A stretch of DNA of 64,000 nucleotides. Origin: Bog-473 sp963704355. GTDB taxonomy: Bacteria; Actinomycetota; Acidimicrobiia; Acidimicrobiales; RAAP-2. The notes beneath the pieces were generated by a model. That model ran no database searches. It saw nothing but the letters and a program-made list of their open reading frames with translations, and was not told the origin of the DNA. The stretch covers positions 3,658,001-3,722,000 of the forward strand of contig OY969891.1 of NCBI GenBank assembly GCA_963704355.1, read 5' to 3'. Each line of letters starts with the position of its first letter. The stretch's first letter is position 1. Shown here piece by piece: positions 16,637 through 25,129 of the stretch. The translations under genes were made by a program, and so were the position numbers.

Positions 16637-17543
16637 CGGGTCCCCCCGCGTTGCTTGCCCGCTCCAACCAGGCCGGCGCCTCGAAGACCAGTGGCACCTC
16701 GAGCCTCCGGATCAGCAATTCCTGCGCCATGCTGAGGTGGAGGCTTCCGTCCTCCCCGTGCATGGTGGCGCGGATCGTGGCGCGGCCGCCCGCGTTGACC
16801 AACGCGTGGAGGTCGAAGAAGCTCCACTGGTCGGCCCGCCACGGACGGTGGAACCAGACGGCGTGATCCAGGCTGGCGTCGGTGTGCGTGCCCCAGCTCC
16901 CCAGGCTCAGCGGTCGGAAGGCGGCGCCTGTCATGTCCGAGAAGTAGGCCAGCAGGCAGGCATGCAGCCCGCGGTCGTCGGGTAGCGGCTCCCGCGTGCG
17001 GAACCAGCAGCGGCGCGTGGACCGGAAGGTGCCGTCCTCCCGCTTCTCGGTCGCGCCCAGCTCGCGGATGTCGAAGGGGAATGGCGCTTCGAAGCCCTCG
17101 ATGTCGTTCGGGGCGGGGATCCCGGGAACGATCGCCAGCTGGTAGTCGTCACCGTCCTCCGGCGCGTGAAACGAGCACGTCATGCGGAACGTCTCCTTGC
17201 CCTCGACGAGGCTCGTCACCCCGCGAGTGCTGAAGGACCGGCCGTCGCGGACGTGATCGACCAGGTGTGTGGTCTGTGCCCCCGGTGCGGTGGGCCGCAG
17301 GAAGTAGCCGTGCAGGGAATGGACCTCGAACCCGTCGGGAACGGTCTGCACGGCCGCGCTCAGCGCCTGGGCGACGACCATGCCACCGAATGTCCGGCCA
17401 CCGACCCACCACTCGGGGCTCGTCGTCGTGTAGGTCGGCTTGCCGTCCGCCGCCGGCTCCGACCGCCTCGCACTGACGGCGTCGACAAGGTCGACCACCG
17501 TCGCGGTGACGACTTCGGCTTCCTCCGCCTCGTCAAGCTCCAC
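16623..17543 (-). CDS. tesB: Acyl-CoA thioesterase II (TesB-like)
   Basis: A 306-residue double-hotdog thioesterase that hydrolyses acyl-CoA to free acid and CoA. The first hotdog has G-G-R-T-F-G-G-M-V-V-A-Q-A and V-H-S-L-H-G-Y-F-L-R-P; the second has L-G-S-W-G-T-H-T-D-A-S-L-D-H-A-V-W-F-H, where the Asp and the H-A-V-W-F-H block correspond to TesB active-site positions. The length is usual. It lies upstream of the SDR, overlapping by 14 bases, and 36 bases downstream of the AllA-like gene. Confidence 0.88.
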   Translation of the reverse strand: MELDEAEEAEVVTATVVDLVDAVSARRSEPAADGKPTYTTTSPEWWVGGRTFGGMVVAQALSAAVQTVPDGFEVHSLHGYFLRPTAPGAQTTHLVDHVRDGRSFSTRGVTSLVEGKETFRMTCSFHAPEDGDDYQLAIVPGIPAPNDIEGFEAPFPFDIRELGATEKREDGTFRSTRRCWFRTREPLPDDRGLHACLLAYFSDMTGAAFRPLSLGSWGTHTDASLDHAVWFHRPWRADQWSFFDLHALVNAGGRATIRATMHGEDGSLHLSMAQELLIRRLEVPLVFEAPAWLERASNAGGPDGAA

Positions 17544-17579
17544 GGAAGACTCCCGTCCTGATCGGGGGGGTCGTTGCGC

Positions 17580-18095
17580 TCACACGAGCTCCACGTCGAC
17601 GGCCAGACCTTTCGCGCTCAGGTCGAAGCAGCGGTTGTCCTCGGGATAGCGGAGACCCTGCACGTTGAACAACCGCACCTCGTCCCCTTCTATCGGGAAC
17701 GGTCCCCAGTGCCACGTGCCTCGGTAGAGGACGAGCGACTCGAGAGGCTCGATTCGGAAGGCTCGGATCGAGCCGGCGTCGTCCGCCGCTCCGAACTCGA
17801 CGTCCGCCGGGGCGACCGCGATGACGGCGGGCACGTTCAAGGGCATGACCGACTGGGTGTGCGTGTCGTGCCGGAACAGCATCTCGCACCGCAGGCCGCC
17901 GGGAGTCTCCGGCACTTCCGCCCTCAGGTGCCCGATGAGGTTGACGTGGGGGTCGCTCCACTCGAACGTCAAACGGTGCTCGCCGTCCCGAGGGTCGGTG
18001 TCCGCGACCGGGAGCCAGCCGAACGGCGCCCACGCCGCTTCGGTGAGCGGCTCGGCCTTGATTGCTCTCTTGGTCCCGGATCCATCTGTGGTCAT
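17580..18095 (-). CDS. allA: Ureidoglycolate lyase (AllA)-like cupin protein
   Basis: 171 residues resembling AllA, which splits ureidoglycolate into glyoxylate and urea in purine catabolism. Visible marks are the N-terminal E-A-W-A-P-F-G, the central F-R-H-D-T-H-T-Q-S (histidines of the AllA pocket), and Y-R-G-T-W-H-W-G-P-F-P towards the C-terminus. A glyoxylate/hydroxypyruvate reductase-like gene lies close by, which fits a glyoxylate product. No other purine-catabolism gene is visible, so a related non-urea substrate is possible. It diverges from the cupin gene at 18204 across a CTGAC-type palindrome. Confidence 0.7.
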   Translation of the reverse strand: MTTDGSGTKRAIKAEPLTEAAWAPFGWLPVADTDPRDGEHRLTFEWSDPHVNLIGHLRAEVPETPGGLRCEMLFRHDTHTQSVMPLNVPAVIAVAPADVEFGAADDAGSIRAFRIEPLESLVLYRGTWHWGPFPIEGDEVRLFNVQGLRYPEDNRCFDLSAKGLAVDVELV

Positions 18096-18156
18096 GGCTC
18101 ACTCTCGCCTGGTCGGCGGCGTCCCTTCTCAATGCGCCTTTGCAGCGCCGCCGCCT

Positions 18157-18178
18157 AACCTGACATCGGAATCAGTCT
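18157..18178. promoter_or_regulatory. CTGAC-type palindrome, imperfect (site 2)
   Basis: AACCTGAC at 18157-18164 is followed after six bases (atcgga) by ATCAGTCT at 18171-18178. One base breaks the right arm of CTGAC-N6-GTCAG. It lies between the divergent AllA-like and cupin genes, 25 bases before the cupin ATG. Confidence 0.5.
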
Positions 18179-18203
18179 AGGAACAACTTGGGAGGCCCTC
18201 AGG

Positions 18204-18587
18204 ATGGACGTGCGCAGCATTGAGGCCAAGGCACCGGTCGTCGAGCACAACGGCACCGTCCCGGTCTGGTGGATGATCGAGTCCCGCGAGTTCAAGGACA
18301 TGACGGACGGGGGATTCCTGGAACTGGTCAACGAGTTCGAGGTCCCGGGCGGTGGTCTGGTCGACCCGCATTCCCACCCGACCCACGAGTTCTATTACGT
18401 CATGAACGGAAAGGGGATCATGACGATCGACGGTGAGGATCGAGAGATCTCCCAAGGGGACCTCGTGTACATCCCGCCGGACAAGGTGCACTCGCTGCGC
18501 CCCGTCAGTGACAACGCCCCGATCCACTGCTTCTGCTTCGCCATCGGCGTGAAGGATGCCGGACCCATCAACTACACGACCCACTAG
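18204..18587 (+). CDS. Cupin domain protein
   Basis: A 127-residue single-domain cupin. Motif 1 is H-S-H-P-T-H-E-F-Y-Y-V and motif 2 is D-K-V-H-S-L, which together provide the metal ligands His, His, Glu and His. Small cupins are dioxygenases, isomerases or ligand sensors, and the role here is not recognisable. GGAGG lies 10-12 bases before ATG 18204. The next gene starts on the base after the stop codon, so the two are cotranscribed. Confidence 0.82.
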   Translation: MDVRSIEAKAPVVEHNGTVPVWWMIESREFKDMTDGGFLELVNEFEVPGGGLVDPHSHPTHEFYYVMNGKGIMTIDGEDREISQGDLVYIPPDKVHSLRPVSDNAPIHCFCFAIGVKDAGPINYTTH

Positions 18588-19532
18588 GTGGGGCGCGTAC
18601 TCGTCACCCGCCCCCTGACAGAGGGTGGGACCGATCCCCTCATCGAGGCGGGCCACGAGATCGTCGCGCCGGAAGTCGTTCCGACACCGGACGAGCTCGT
18701 CGCCTATGCGGCAGAGTGCGATGGCATCGTCAGCCACCTGACCGACCGCATCGACACGGCGGTGCTCGAGGCGGGGAGCAACGGTCGGCTCCGCGTGGTC
18801 GCGAACGCCGCGGTCGGGTACGACAACATCGACGTCGCCAGTGCGCAGGCGGTAGGGATCACGGTGTGCAACACGCCGGGCGTGCTCGACGACACGACTG
18901 CGGACCTGGCCTTCCTCTTGATCCTGGCGGCGACGCGCCTCGCCACGGATGCCGAGCGGAACCTGCGGGAGGGCAGATGGAAGGGGTGGGGCTTCGGCGA
19001 CCATCTGGCGCTTGACGTCCACGGCGCCACGCTCGGACTGGTGGGATTCGGCCGCATCGCACGAGCGGTGGCGCAGCGGGCATCCGGTTTCGATATGGAA
19101 ATCATCCACACAACCCGGCACGAAACCGGCTTGCCGGGCTTCGTCGGGCGGCTGGACGATCTCCTCGGGCAGTCGGACATCGTGAGCCTGCACGTGCCAC
19201 TCAATGAGTCCAGCCGCCACCTCATCGGGGCGCGGGAGCTTGCCCTCATGAAGCCGACGGGGGTGCTCATCAACACCGCTCGGGGTCCCGTGGTCGATGA
19301 AAACGCTCTCGTCGACGCATTGGAGTCGGGGTCCATCTATGCGGCAGGACTCGACGTCTTCGACGGGGAGCCGAACGTGAACCCCCGGTTGCTCACCGCG
19401 CCCAGGGCCACCCTCCTGCCGCACATCGGCAGCGCCACGATTGGGACACGAACTCGCATGGCGCGCCTGGCCTGCCAGGGAGTCGCTGACGTTCTCGCGG
19501 GGCGGACGCCGCCCAACCAGGTGCTGGCGTAG
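18588..19532 (+). CDS. D-2-hydroxyacid dehydrogenase (glyoxylate/hydroxypyruvate reductase-like)
   Basis: 314 residues of the D-2-hydroxyacid dehydrogenase family, which reduce 2-oxoacids such as glyoxylate with NAD(P)H. The Rossmann motif is L-G-L-V-G-F-G-R-I-A-R-A. The catalytic trio is visible: Arg in N-T-A-R-G-P, Glu in D-G-E-P-N, and His in L-P-H-I-G-S-A-T. The start is GTG 18588, directly abutting the cupin stop. With the AllA-like gene opposite, a route ureidoglycolate to glyoxylate to glycolate is a reasonable inference. Confidence 0.85.
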   Translation: MGRVLVTRPLTEGGTDPLIEAGHEIVAPEVVPTPDELVAYAAECDGIVSHLTDRIDTAVLEAGSNGRLRVVANAAVGYDNIDVASAQAVGITVCNTPGVLDDTTADLAFLLILAATRLATDAERNLREGRWKGWGFGDHLALDVHGATLGLVGFGRIARAVAQRASGFDMEIIHTTRHETGLPGFVGRLDDLLGQSDIVSLHVPLNESSRHLIGARELALMKPTGVLINTARGPVVDENALVDALESGSIYAAGLDVFDGEPNVNPRLLTAPRATLLPHIGSATIGTRTRMARLACQGVADVLAGRTPPNQVLA

Positions 19533-19654
19533 GCGAAACAGCCGTGGCCTAGACCGTTCCTTTCCGGTCGAATCGCCGCCTGTGGTCGAAGGGGGTCCAC
19601 GGATACGATCCGACGAGTAGTTAGAAGTGCACTCCAGGCGTGGAGGAGGTGGCC

Positions 19655-22600
19655 GTGCGAGCGGTCTGCAGAATCGCTGTCGCGGCGCTCTCGATACTGA
19701 CAGCAGTCGGGCTCACTGGTGTCGTCCAAGTCCAGGGCGATGACGCTGCTTCCGCTGCATTCCCGTCCTGGGTGACGACTGCGTCCTATTCGCCCTTGCC
19801 GAATGTCAGCGCCGTGTCCTGCGCGCCTTTAACGACCACGTGCGTTGCCGTTGGTGATGGCGTCAGCGGATACGCATCGATCATCGTCACGAACGACGGG
19901 GGCACCACCTGGACTATTGGAACCGTTCCAGCTGGAGTCACTTCGCTCTCTGCCGTGTCCTGCGCGTCCCAGTTGATCTGCTATTCAGGCGGCGTGTCCG
20001 GCATAATTAAGTCCACGGACGGAGGATCCACATGGAGCATCGAGGATTCAACGCTGGCGACTACCTCTATTTCCTGTAGCTCCGACACCGAATGTACGGC
20101 TGTCGGATCGGTCGGGCCACTGTCAAAAATCCTCGGAACAACCGACGGGACGACTTGGCAATATGAAACGCCGCCGACTGGCATCGAAGGATTCGAAAGC
20201 ATTTCCTGTCCCGCCTCAGATACTTGTGTGGCCGTAGGAGCCGTTAGCTCCATTCCCTCGATAGTGGGAACTCAGAATGGATCAACCTGGACAACCCTCG
20301 TTCAGGACACGTCGCTGTCGTCGCTCTCATCAGTGTCTTGCGCATCTGCGACAAATTGTGTCGCATCGGGCGTGGCGAGCGGAGGCGGAGCCACTTCGCT
20401 CAGCACCGTTAGCGCCTGGGCGGGCCCATCAGCATGGATCCCTCCGACGACCATCCCGACGGGAACAGAGTTAAGTTCACTTGCCTGTCCCAACATCGAA
20501 AACTGCGTCGCCGTCGGGACAAACTTCAATTCCCTACCTTATGTAATTGGTACATCTGACAACGGCACTAGGTGGACCGCTCAATCAGCCCCAGCGGATG
20601 CCGTAAACCTCACCAGTGTCTCGTGCTCGTCCCCGGCGGATTGCACAGCTGTAGGGAACACCGGCAACGATGGCGCTGGTTCGACGATCATGACCACTAT
20701 GAACGGCGGAGTCTCCTGGACTAACGAATCGCCGCCGGCTGGAACCAGCAAAATCAATTCAGTGTCCTGCCCTACCACGGCTGTGTGTTATGCGGCCGGT
20801 GTCAACACGGTGCTGGCCTCACACAATGCTGGCTTCGCATGGAGTCCTGACAGCCTTCCTGGTGCCGTGAGCGGATTGAACAGCATTTCCTGCCCAAGCG
20901 CGTCCGACTGTGTCGCAGTGGGATTCGGTATTTTCGGCACTAGTCAGGGAGCCCCAGTCATCATTGCGACGGCAAATGGAGGGTCGAGCTGGAGCCTTCA
21001 AACTGCGCCTACGGGCGTCGGCAATCTCACCTCAGTGGCCTGCAGTAGCACCTCGACATGTCAAGCGGTGAGTGACTCTCATTCCAAATCCGGGACTCCC
21101 AGCATCATCGGGACTACAAACGGAGGCAGCACTTGGTCTTCGGAGTCGATACCGGCCACCTTCGTCAGCTTCAGTGGGATCGCGTGCCCCGATTCGCTTC
21201 ACTGCACGGCCGTCGGTTTGTCGTCCTTGGGACCTGGGCCTGCCATCGTCTGGACGAATGACGGTGGCGCCACGTGGACGCCCCAGTCGATACCGGCCGG
21301 AATCACCTCGCTCACTGGCATCTCGTGCATCAGTGACACGACGTGCTTTGCGTCGGGTTCTGAGATCCTCGGGACAACCGACGGCGGAGCCGATTGGCTG
21401 CCCCTGGGCAATCCATCAGGAACGACCCTCTCAGCAATCAGTTGCATCAGCGCGACGACCTGTACCGCTGTGGGTGGAGCCAGCATCGTTGGCACTTCAG
21501 ATGGTTGGGCCACCTCCACCGCTCAAAGCGCTCCGCCAGCTGTTGCCTCGTTGCTTGGAGCTTCATGTGCCGGACCTGCCAATTGCGTCATCGTCGGCTC
21601 CGGCAGCAACTTCGGAGGGATCGTCGCAACATTGTCCGCACCTCCGTCGATTACCACCGCAGCTTTGAGCGTCGGCACCATCGGTGTTCCGTACACGAGC
21701 TCACTTGCGGCCATCGGCGGGCTCGCGCCGTACTCCTGGGCCATCACCGGAGGGACTCTTCCGCCGGGACTCCGTCTGAATCCCGATGGGACGATTAGCG
21801 GCATACCGACAATTTCTGGGAAGTATGCGGCGACGTTCACCGTCACCGACTCCAATCATCTCTCGAGCGCGTCGGTGCTTTCGATCGCGATCAGACCGAT
21901 CTCCGCTCCTGGCTACTGGGAAGTGGCGAGCGACGGCGGGATCTTCAGCTACGGCGGCGCTCAGTTCTACGGGTCGACCGGCGGGTTGACGCTCAACGCT
22001 CCGATCGTTGGGATGGCTGCCACTCCAGACGCCGCCGGCTACTGGCTGCTGGCCTCGGACGGTGGCATCTTCGCCTTTGGAGATGCCATCTTCTACGGGT
22101 CGACAGGCGGCACCCATCTCAACGCGCCGATCGTCGCCATGACGCCCACGCCCGATGGGGCCGGATACTGGCTCGTGGCATCAGATGGCGGCGTCTTCTC
22201 CTTCGGTGACGCCAACTTCTATGGCTCGACGGGTGGCATGACGCTCGATGCTCCGATCGTCGGCATTGCCTCGACCCTCGACGGAGGCGGCTATTGGCTC
22301 GTCGCCTCCGATGGCGGGATCTTCGCCTACGGCGATTCCGCGTTTTACGGTTCCACAGGTGGACTGCCACTCCACAAGCCCATCGTTGCAATGACGGCGG
22401 CTCCGGACGGAGGCGGCTATTGGCTCGTCGCCTCCGACGGCGGGATCTTCAGCTTCGGCGATGTGGGCTACTTCGGGTCCATGGGAGGCGCGCCGCTCGC
22501 GGCCCCTGTGGTCGGCATGGACCGGACCGCGGACGGCGCCGGTTATTGGATGGTGGCGCGCGACGGCGGGGTCTTCAGCTTCGGCGACGCTGGTTTCTTC

Positions 22601-22666
22601 GGTTCAGCCGGTGGTTTGCCCCTGAATCGACCAGTCGTCGGGATCGCCGCGATCCAGTCCCTGTAG
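19655..22666 (+). CDS. Secreted multi-repeat surface protein (Cys-repeat propeller, Ig-like domain, six 42-residue repeats)
   Basis: About 1003 residues. GTG 19655 is the start, because GGAGGAGG lies five bases upstream; GTG 19640 is in frame but overlaps that site. A signal peptide covers roughly 1-33. Then come about 14 repeats of S-x-x-C-x5-6-C-x-A-V-G spaced about 45 residues and linked to Asp/Gly-Thr-Trp motifs (N-D-G-G-T-T-W), as in BNR/YCF48-like propellers, with two Cys each that may form disulfides. An Ig-like putative domain follows (G-L-A-P-Y-S-W and G-L-R-L-N-P-D-G-T-I-S-G-I-P). Last come six 42-residue repeats built on G-Y-W-x-V-A-S-D-G-G-x-F. The base composition is visibly more AT-rich than its neighbours. 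The last 63 bases overlap hypB on the other strand. Likely an adhesin or wall protein. Confidence 0.8.
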   Translation: MRAVCRIAVAALSILTAVGLTGVVQVQGDDAASAAFPSWVTTASYSPLPNVSAVSCAPLTTTCVAVGDGVSGYASIIVTNDGGTTWTIGTVPAGVTSLSAVSCASQLICYSGGVSGIIKSTDGGSTWSIEDSTLATTSISCSSDTECTAVGSVGPLSKILGTTDGTTWQYETPPTGIEGFESISCPASDTCVAVGAVSSIPSIVGTQNGSTWTTLVQDTSLSSLSSVSCASATNCVASGVASGGGATSLSTVSAWAGPSAWIPPTTIPTGTELSSLACPNIENCVAVGTNFNSLPYVIGTSDNGTRWTAQSAPADAVNLTSVSCSSPADCTAVGNTGNDGAGSTIMTTMNGGVSWTNESPPAGTSKINSVSCPTTAVCYAAGVNTVLASHNAGFAWSPDSLPGAVSGLNSISCPSASDCVAVGFGIFGTSQGAPVIIATANGGSSWSLQTAPTGVGNLTSVACSSTSTCQAVSDSHSKSGTPSIIGTTNGGSTWSSESIPATFVSFSGIACPDSLHCTAVGLSSLGPGPAIVWTNDGGATWTPQSIPAGITSLTGISCISDTTCFASGSEILGTTDGGADWLPLGNPSGTTLSAISCISATTCTAVGGASIVGTSDGWATSTAQSAPPAVASLLGASCAGPANCVIVGSGSNFGGIVATLSAPPSITTAALSVGTIGVPYTSSLAAIGGLAPYSWAITGGTLPPGLRLNPDGTISGIPTISGKYAATFTVTDSNHLSSASVLSIAIRPISAPGYWEVASDGGIFSYGGAQFYGSTGGLTLNAPIVGMAATPDAAGYWLLASDGGIFAFGDAIFYGSTGGTHLNAPIVAMTPTPDGAGYWLVASDGGVFSFGDANFYGSTGGMTLDAPIVGIASTLDGGGYWLVASDGGIFAYGDSAFYGSTGGLPLHKPIVAMTAAPDGGGYWLVASDGGIFSFGDVGYFGSMGGAPLAAPVVGMDRTADGAGYWMVARDGGVFSFGDAGFFGSAGGLPLNRPVVGIAAIQSL
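21906..22661 (+). repeat. Six tandem 126-bp coding repeats
   Basis: Six in-frame 42-codon units at the 3' end of the surface-protein gene, each starting near G-Y-W-x-V-A-S-D-G-G and containing F-G-D-x-x-F-Y-G-S. The copies are diverged in sequence but constant in length, indicating old duplication with structural selection. Confidence 0.75.
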
Positions 22667-23500
22667 GAGCTCGGGCGCCCTTTGGGCAGCGAGCCAGGCA
22701 CACCATTCCTCGACCCCCTCGCCCGTTCGGGCGCTCAACTGAATGACCTTGGCATCTGGATTTACCGACGCAAGATTGGCGAAGAATGCGCCGAGGTCGA
22801 AGTCCAGGTACGGAAGCAGATCGATCTTGTTGACCACGACGACGTCCACGGCCCGGAACATCACCGGGTACTTCAGAGGCTTCTCTTCACCCTCGGTGAC
22901 GGCGAACACCATCGCCCTGGAGTGCTCGCCAACCCGGAACTCTGCCGGGCAGACCAGGTTGCCTACGTTCTCGATGACCAAGAGGTCGAGGTCTTCAAGG
23001 GGCAAACGATCGAGACCCGACCGCACCATGACGGCGTCGAGGTGGCATTCGCCCCCGAAACCCGCACTTGTATTGACGACCGAGATGGCGGCAGCGCCAG
23101 TCCCCTCGAGCTTGTCGGCGTCGAGTGTGGTGGCGATATCCCCCTCGAGTACGCCGATCCGTAGCTTGCCACCGAGTCGCTCGAGCGTCTGACGAAGCAA
23201 GGTCGTCTTCCCGGCGCCGGGGGACGACATCAGGTTCACCGCGCGCACACCGGCTGCGCCGAATCGCCGGTCGTTGTCCTCGGCCACCCGATCGTTCTCG
23301 GAAAGGATGTTCTCGAGGATGGTGACCCTCGTCGTGCCGGTCTCCGTATAACCCGAGTGGTCACCCACGTCGACCGCGCCGTTCAAATCGGTGGGTGGAT
23401 GGACATGCTCCAAACCTTGCGCGACGTCGTCGCCCTGACGGTCGTGGTTGTGATCGTGGTCGTGCCTCGTCCCGTCGGCGTGGACGTGAAATCGACCCAT
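22604..23500 (-). CDS. hypB: Hydrogenase nickel incorporation GTPase HypB
   Basis: 298 residues. HypB is the GTPase that drives nickel transfer into [NiFe] hydrogenase with HypA. The N-terminus is histidine-rich (H-V-H-A-D-G-T-R-H-D-H-D-H-N-H), as in HypB proteins that store nickel. The P-loop is M-S-S-P-G-A-G-K-T-T, the metal-linked motif is G-G-E-C-H-L-D-A, and N-K-I-D supplies guanine specificity. It starts two bases after the hypA stop. Its 3' end overlaps the oppositely oriented surface-protein gene by 63 bases. It is the last gene of a NiCoT-hypA-hypB operon. Confidence 0.95.
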   Translation of the reverse strand: MGRFHVHADGTRHDHDHNHDRQGDDVAQGLEHVHPPTDLNGAVDVGDHSGYTETGTTRVTILENILSENDRVAEDNDRRFGAAGVRAVNLMSSPGAGKTTLLRQTLERLGGKLRIGVLEGDIATTLDADKLEGTGAAAISVVNTSAGFGGECHLDAVMVRSGLDRLPLEDLDLLVIENVGNLVCPAEFRVGEHSRAMVFAVTEGEEKPLKYPVMFRAVDVVVVNKIDLLPYLDFDLGAFFANLASVNPDAKVIQLSARTGEGVEEWCAWLAAQRAPELLQGLDRGDPDDWSIQGQTTG

Positions 23501-23502
23501 GG

Positions 23503-23847
23503 CTAGGCGTCGACCAGGTCGATCGATACGACCAGCAGCTCTTCGCCGCTGAGCAGTTTCACTTCGAAACTGCCACAGGCGTCGCAGGTGAGGATTGGCA
23601 TGTCGAGAGTCGATCGCTCACCACAGTCCGAGCACTCCACGACGGCCGGCACTTGCTCGACCACCAGCGCGGCCTTCGACAACTCCTCGCTGGTGCTCGA
23701 CGCGACGACCTCCCAACTGAATTGCAGAGCGTCGGGCACGACCTGGCGCAGGTGGCCGATCTGGACGGTGACCTGGGACACGGGTCGGCCTTCCGCATGT
23801 TTGGCCGCCGTGGATGCGATGGCATCACAGATCGCTAGTTCGTGCAT
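23503..23847 (-). CDS. hypA: Hydrogenase nickel metallochaperone HypA
   Basis: 114 residues, the standard HypA length, starting with M-H-E-L, whose His and Glu bind nickel; this motif fixes the ATG at 23847 rather than the longer frame. The zinc site is formed by two CxxC pairs, C-S-D-C and C-D-A-C. HypA delivers nickel with HypB to the hydrogenase large subunit encoded at 31168. Confidence 0.95.
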   Translation of the reverse strand: MHELAICDAIASTAAKHAEGRPVSQVTVQIGHLRQVVPDALQFSWEVVASSTSEELSKAALVVEQVPAVVECSDCGERSTLDMPILTCDACGSFEVKLLSGEELLVVSIDLVDA

Positions 23848-23900
23848 CGCGTGAACCTCAAAACGAGCATATCGATCCAACCCCCGAGCCGCCGTTGTCG

Positions 23901-25055
23901 TCAGGAACCCACTGCGTCATCTCCTGGGCGGGGAATCAGGCCGGCCGTCACCTTCTCCTCCACCCTGGCGAGGCGCCAATACAGGAGCGCCACCACCCAC
24001 GTCACCACGAACAGTCCGACGATGACGTACCCAGCCTCGTTGATGTTGAACGTGCGGAAAAAGCTCCAGAACGGGGAGCTGAGGTTGGCTTCCTGTCCCA
24101 CCAGGGAAAGAATCTCGATGCTGCCGACGATGAAAGCCACGGCCACGGAGAGACCCGTAATCGTCAGGTTGTAGAAGATCTTGCGCACCGGGTTGGCAAA
24201 GGCCCAGTCGTAGGCGAAGTTCATGAAGCAGCCGTCGAGCGTGTCGAACAGGCACATTCCGGCCGCAAAGAGCACCGGCAACGCGAGGATCGCATAAAAG
24301 GGCAGGCCCCCGACGACGGCTGAGCCGGCCAGGACGAGCAGCGCGACCTCGGTGGCCGTGTCGAAGCCGAGCCCGAAGAGGAGGCCGACCGGATACATCT
24401 TTCCGGGTGAGTCGATACGGCGGGCGTAGCCGCCGAGGACCCTGTTCATAAGGCCCCGTTTGTCGAGCTGTTCCTCCAGCTCAGCGGCGTCGTAGGCCCC
24501 GGCACGCATGCGCCTGTACAAGCGGGCGATGGCCACCAGCACGAAGAGGTTCAGGAGCGCGATCAGATAGAGGAACGCCCCGGAGACCGACGTGCCGACG
24601 ATGTTGGTGGCGGTGTGAAGGCCGGATGCCTGCTGACTGACTTGGACGTTCAGGGCACGGATGCCGAAGTTCAACAGGACCGCCAGTGCGAAGACGACTG
24701 TCGAATGGCCCAGAGAGAAGAAGAAACCCACGCTGAGCGGCCGTTTGCCCTCACCGACAAGTTTCCGGGTGGTGTTGTCGATCGCTGCAATGTGGTCGGC
24801 GTCAAAGGCGTGCCGCATGCCCAGGGTGTACGCGAGTACCCCGGTCCCGAGGCCGAACAGCTTGGTTTGCGACACGTGCAGGTGGTGCCCGAGAGCGGCG
24901 GCCAGCAGCAGCCAGCCGGAGACGTTGAGGACGAGGACCACTGCGCCCATGCCTGCGATCCCCGCACGCTCTCTGGATGTCAGTGCGAACCGTGTGCTGG
25001 TGGGCGATGTGTCGTGAGAGGGTGACGCCGCTGCTGTCTGCGTCATCCGGCTCAT
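23901..25055 (-). CDS. Nickel/cobalt permease, NiCoT family
   Basis: 384 residues, about eight membrane helices, with all NiCoT signatures: R-H-A-F-D-A-D-H-I in helix 2, S-L-G-H-S-T-V-V-F, L-L-F-G-L-G-F-D-T-A-T-E and L-F-D-T-L-D-G-C. These secondary transporters take up Ni2+ (sometimes Co2+) with high affinity. It heads the operon with hypA and hypB, and a Nur box sits in its promoter, so nickel rather than cobalt is the likely substrate. Confidence 0.93.
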   Translation of the reverse strand: MSRMTQTAAASPSHDTSPTSTRFALTSRERAGIAGMGAVVLVLNVSGWLLLAAALGHHLHVSQTKLFGLGTGVLAYTLGMRHAFDADHIAAIDNTTRKLVGEGKRPLSVGFFFSLGHSTVVFALAVLLNFGIRALNVQVSQQASGLHTATNIVGTSVSGAFLYLIALLNLFVLVAIARLYRRMRAGAYDAAELEEQLDKRGLMNRVLGGYARRIDSPGKMYPVGLLFGLGFDTATEVALLVLAGSAVVGGLPFYAILALPVLFAAGMCLFDTLDGCFMNFAYDWAFANPVRKIFYNLTITGLSVAVAFIVGSIEILSLVGQEANLSSPFWSFFRTFNINEAGYVIVGLFVVTWVVALLYWRLARVEEKVTAGLIPRPGDDAVGS

Positions 25056-25091
25056 TCCTCCCGCGATCAGCTCTCGCTCGGTACCTTAAGA

Positions 25092-25114
25092 CTATTGCGA
25101 CTCATTCGCAATAG
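25092..25114. promoter_or_regulatory. Nur box between the nickel permease operon and nur
   Basis: CTATTGCGA (25092-25100) and TCGCAATAG (25106-25114) are perfect 9-bp complements around the 5-base spacer ctcat. The core TTGCGA-N5-TCGCAA matches the known Nur-box layout of actinobacteria (TTGCAA-N5-TTGCAA). It lies 37 bases from the permease start and 16 from the regulator start, so it can control both. Confidence 0.85.
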
Positions 25115-25129
25115 GAAGGGAGGGCCATC

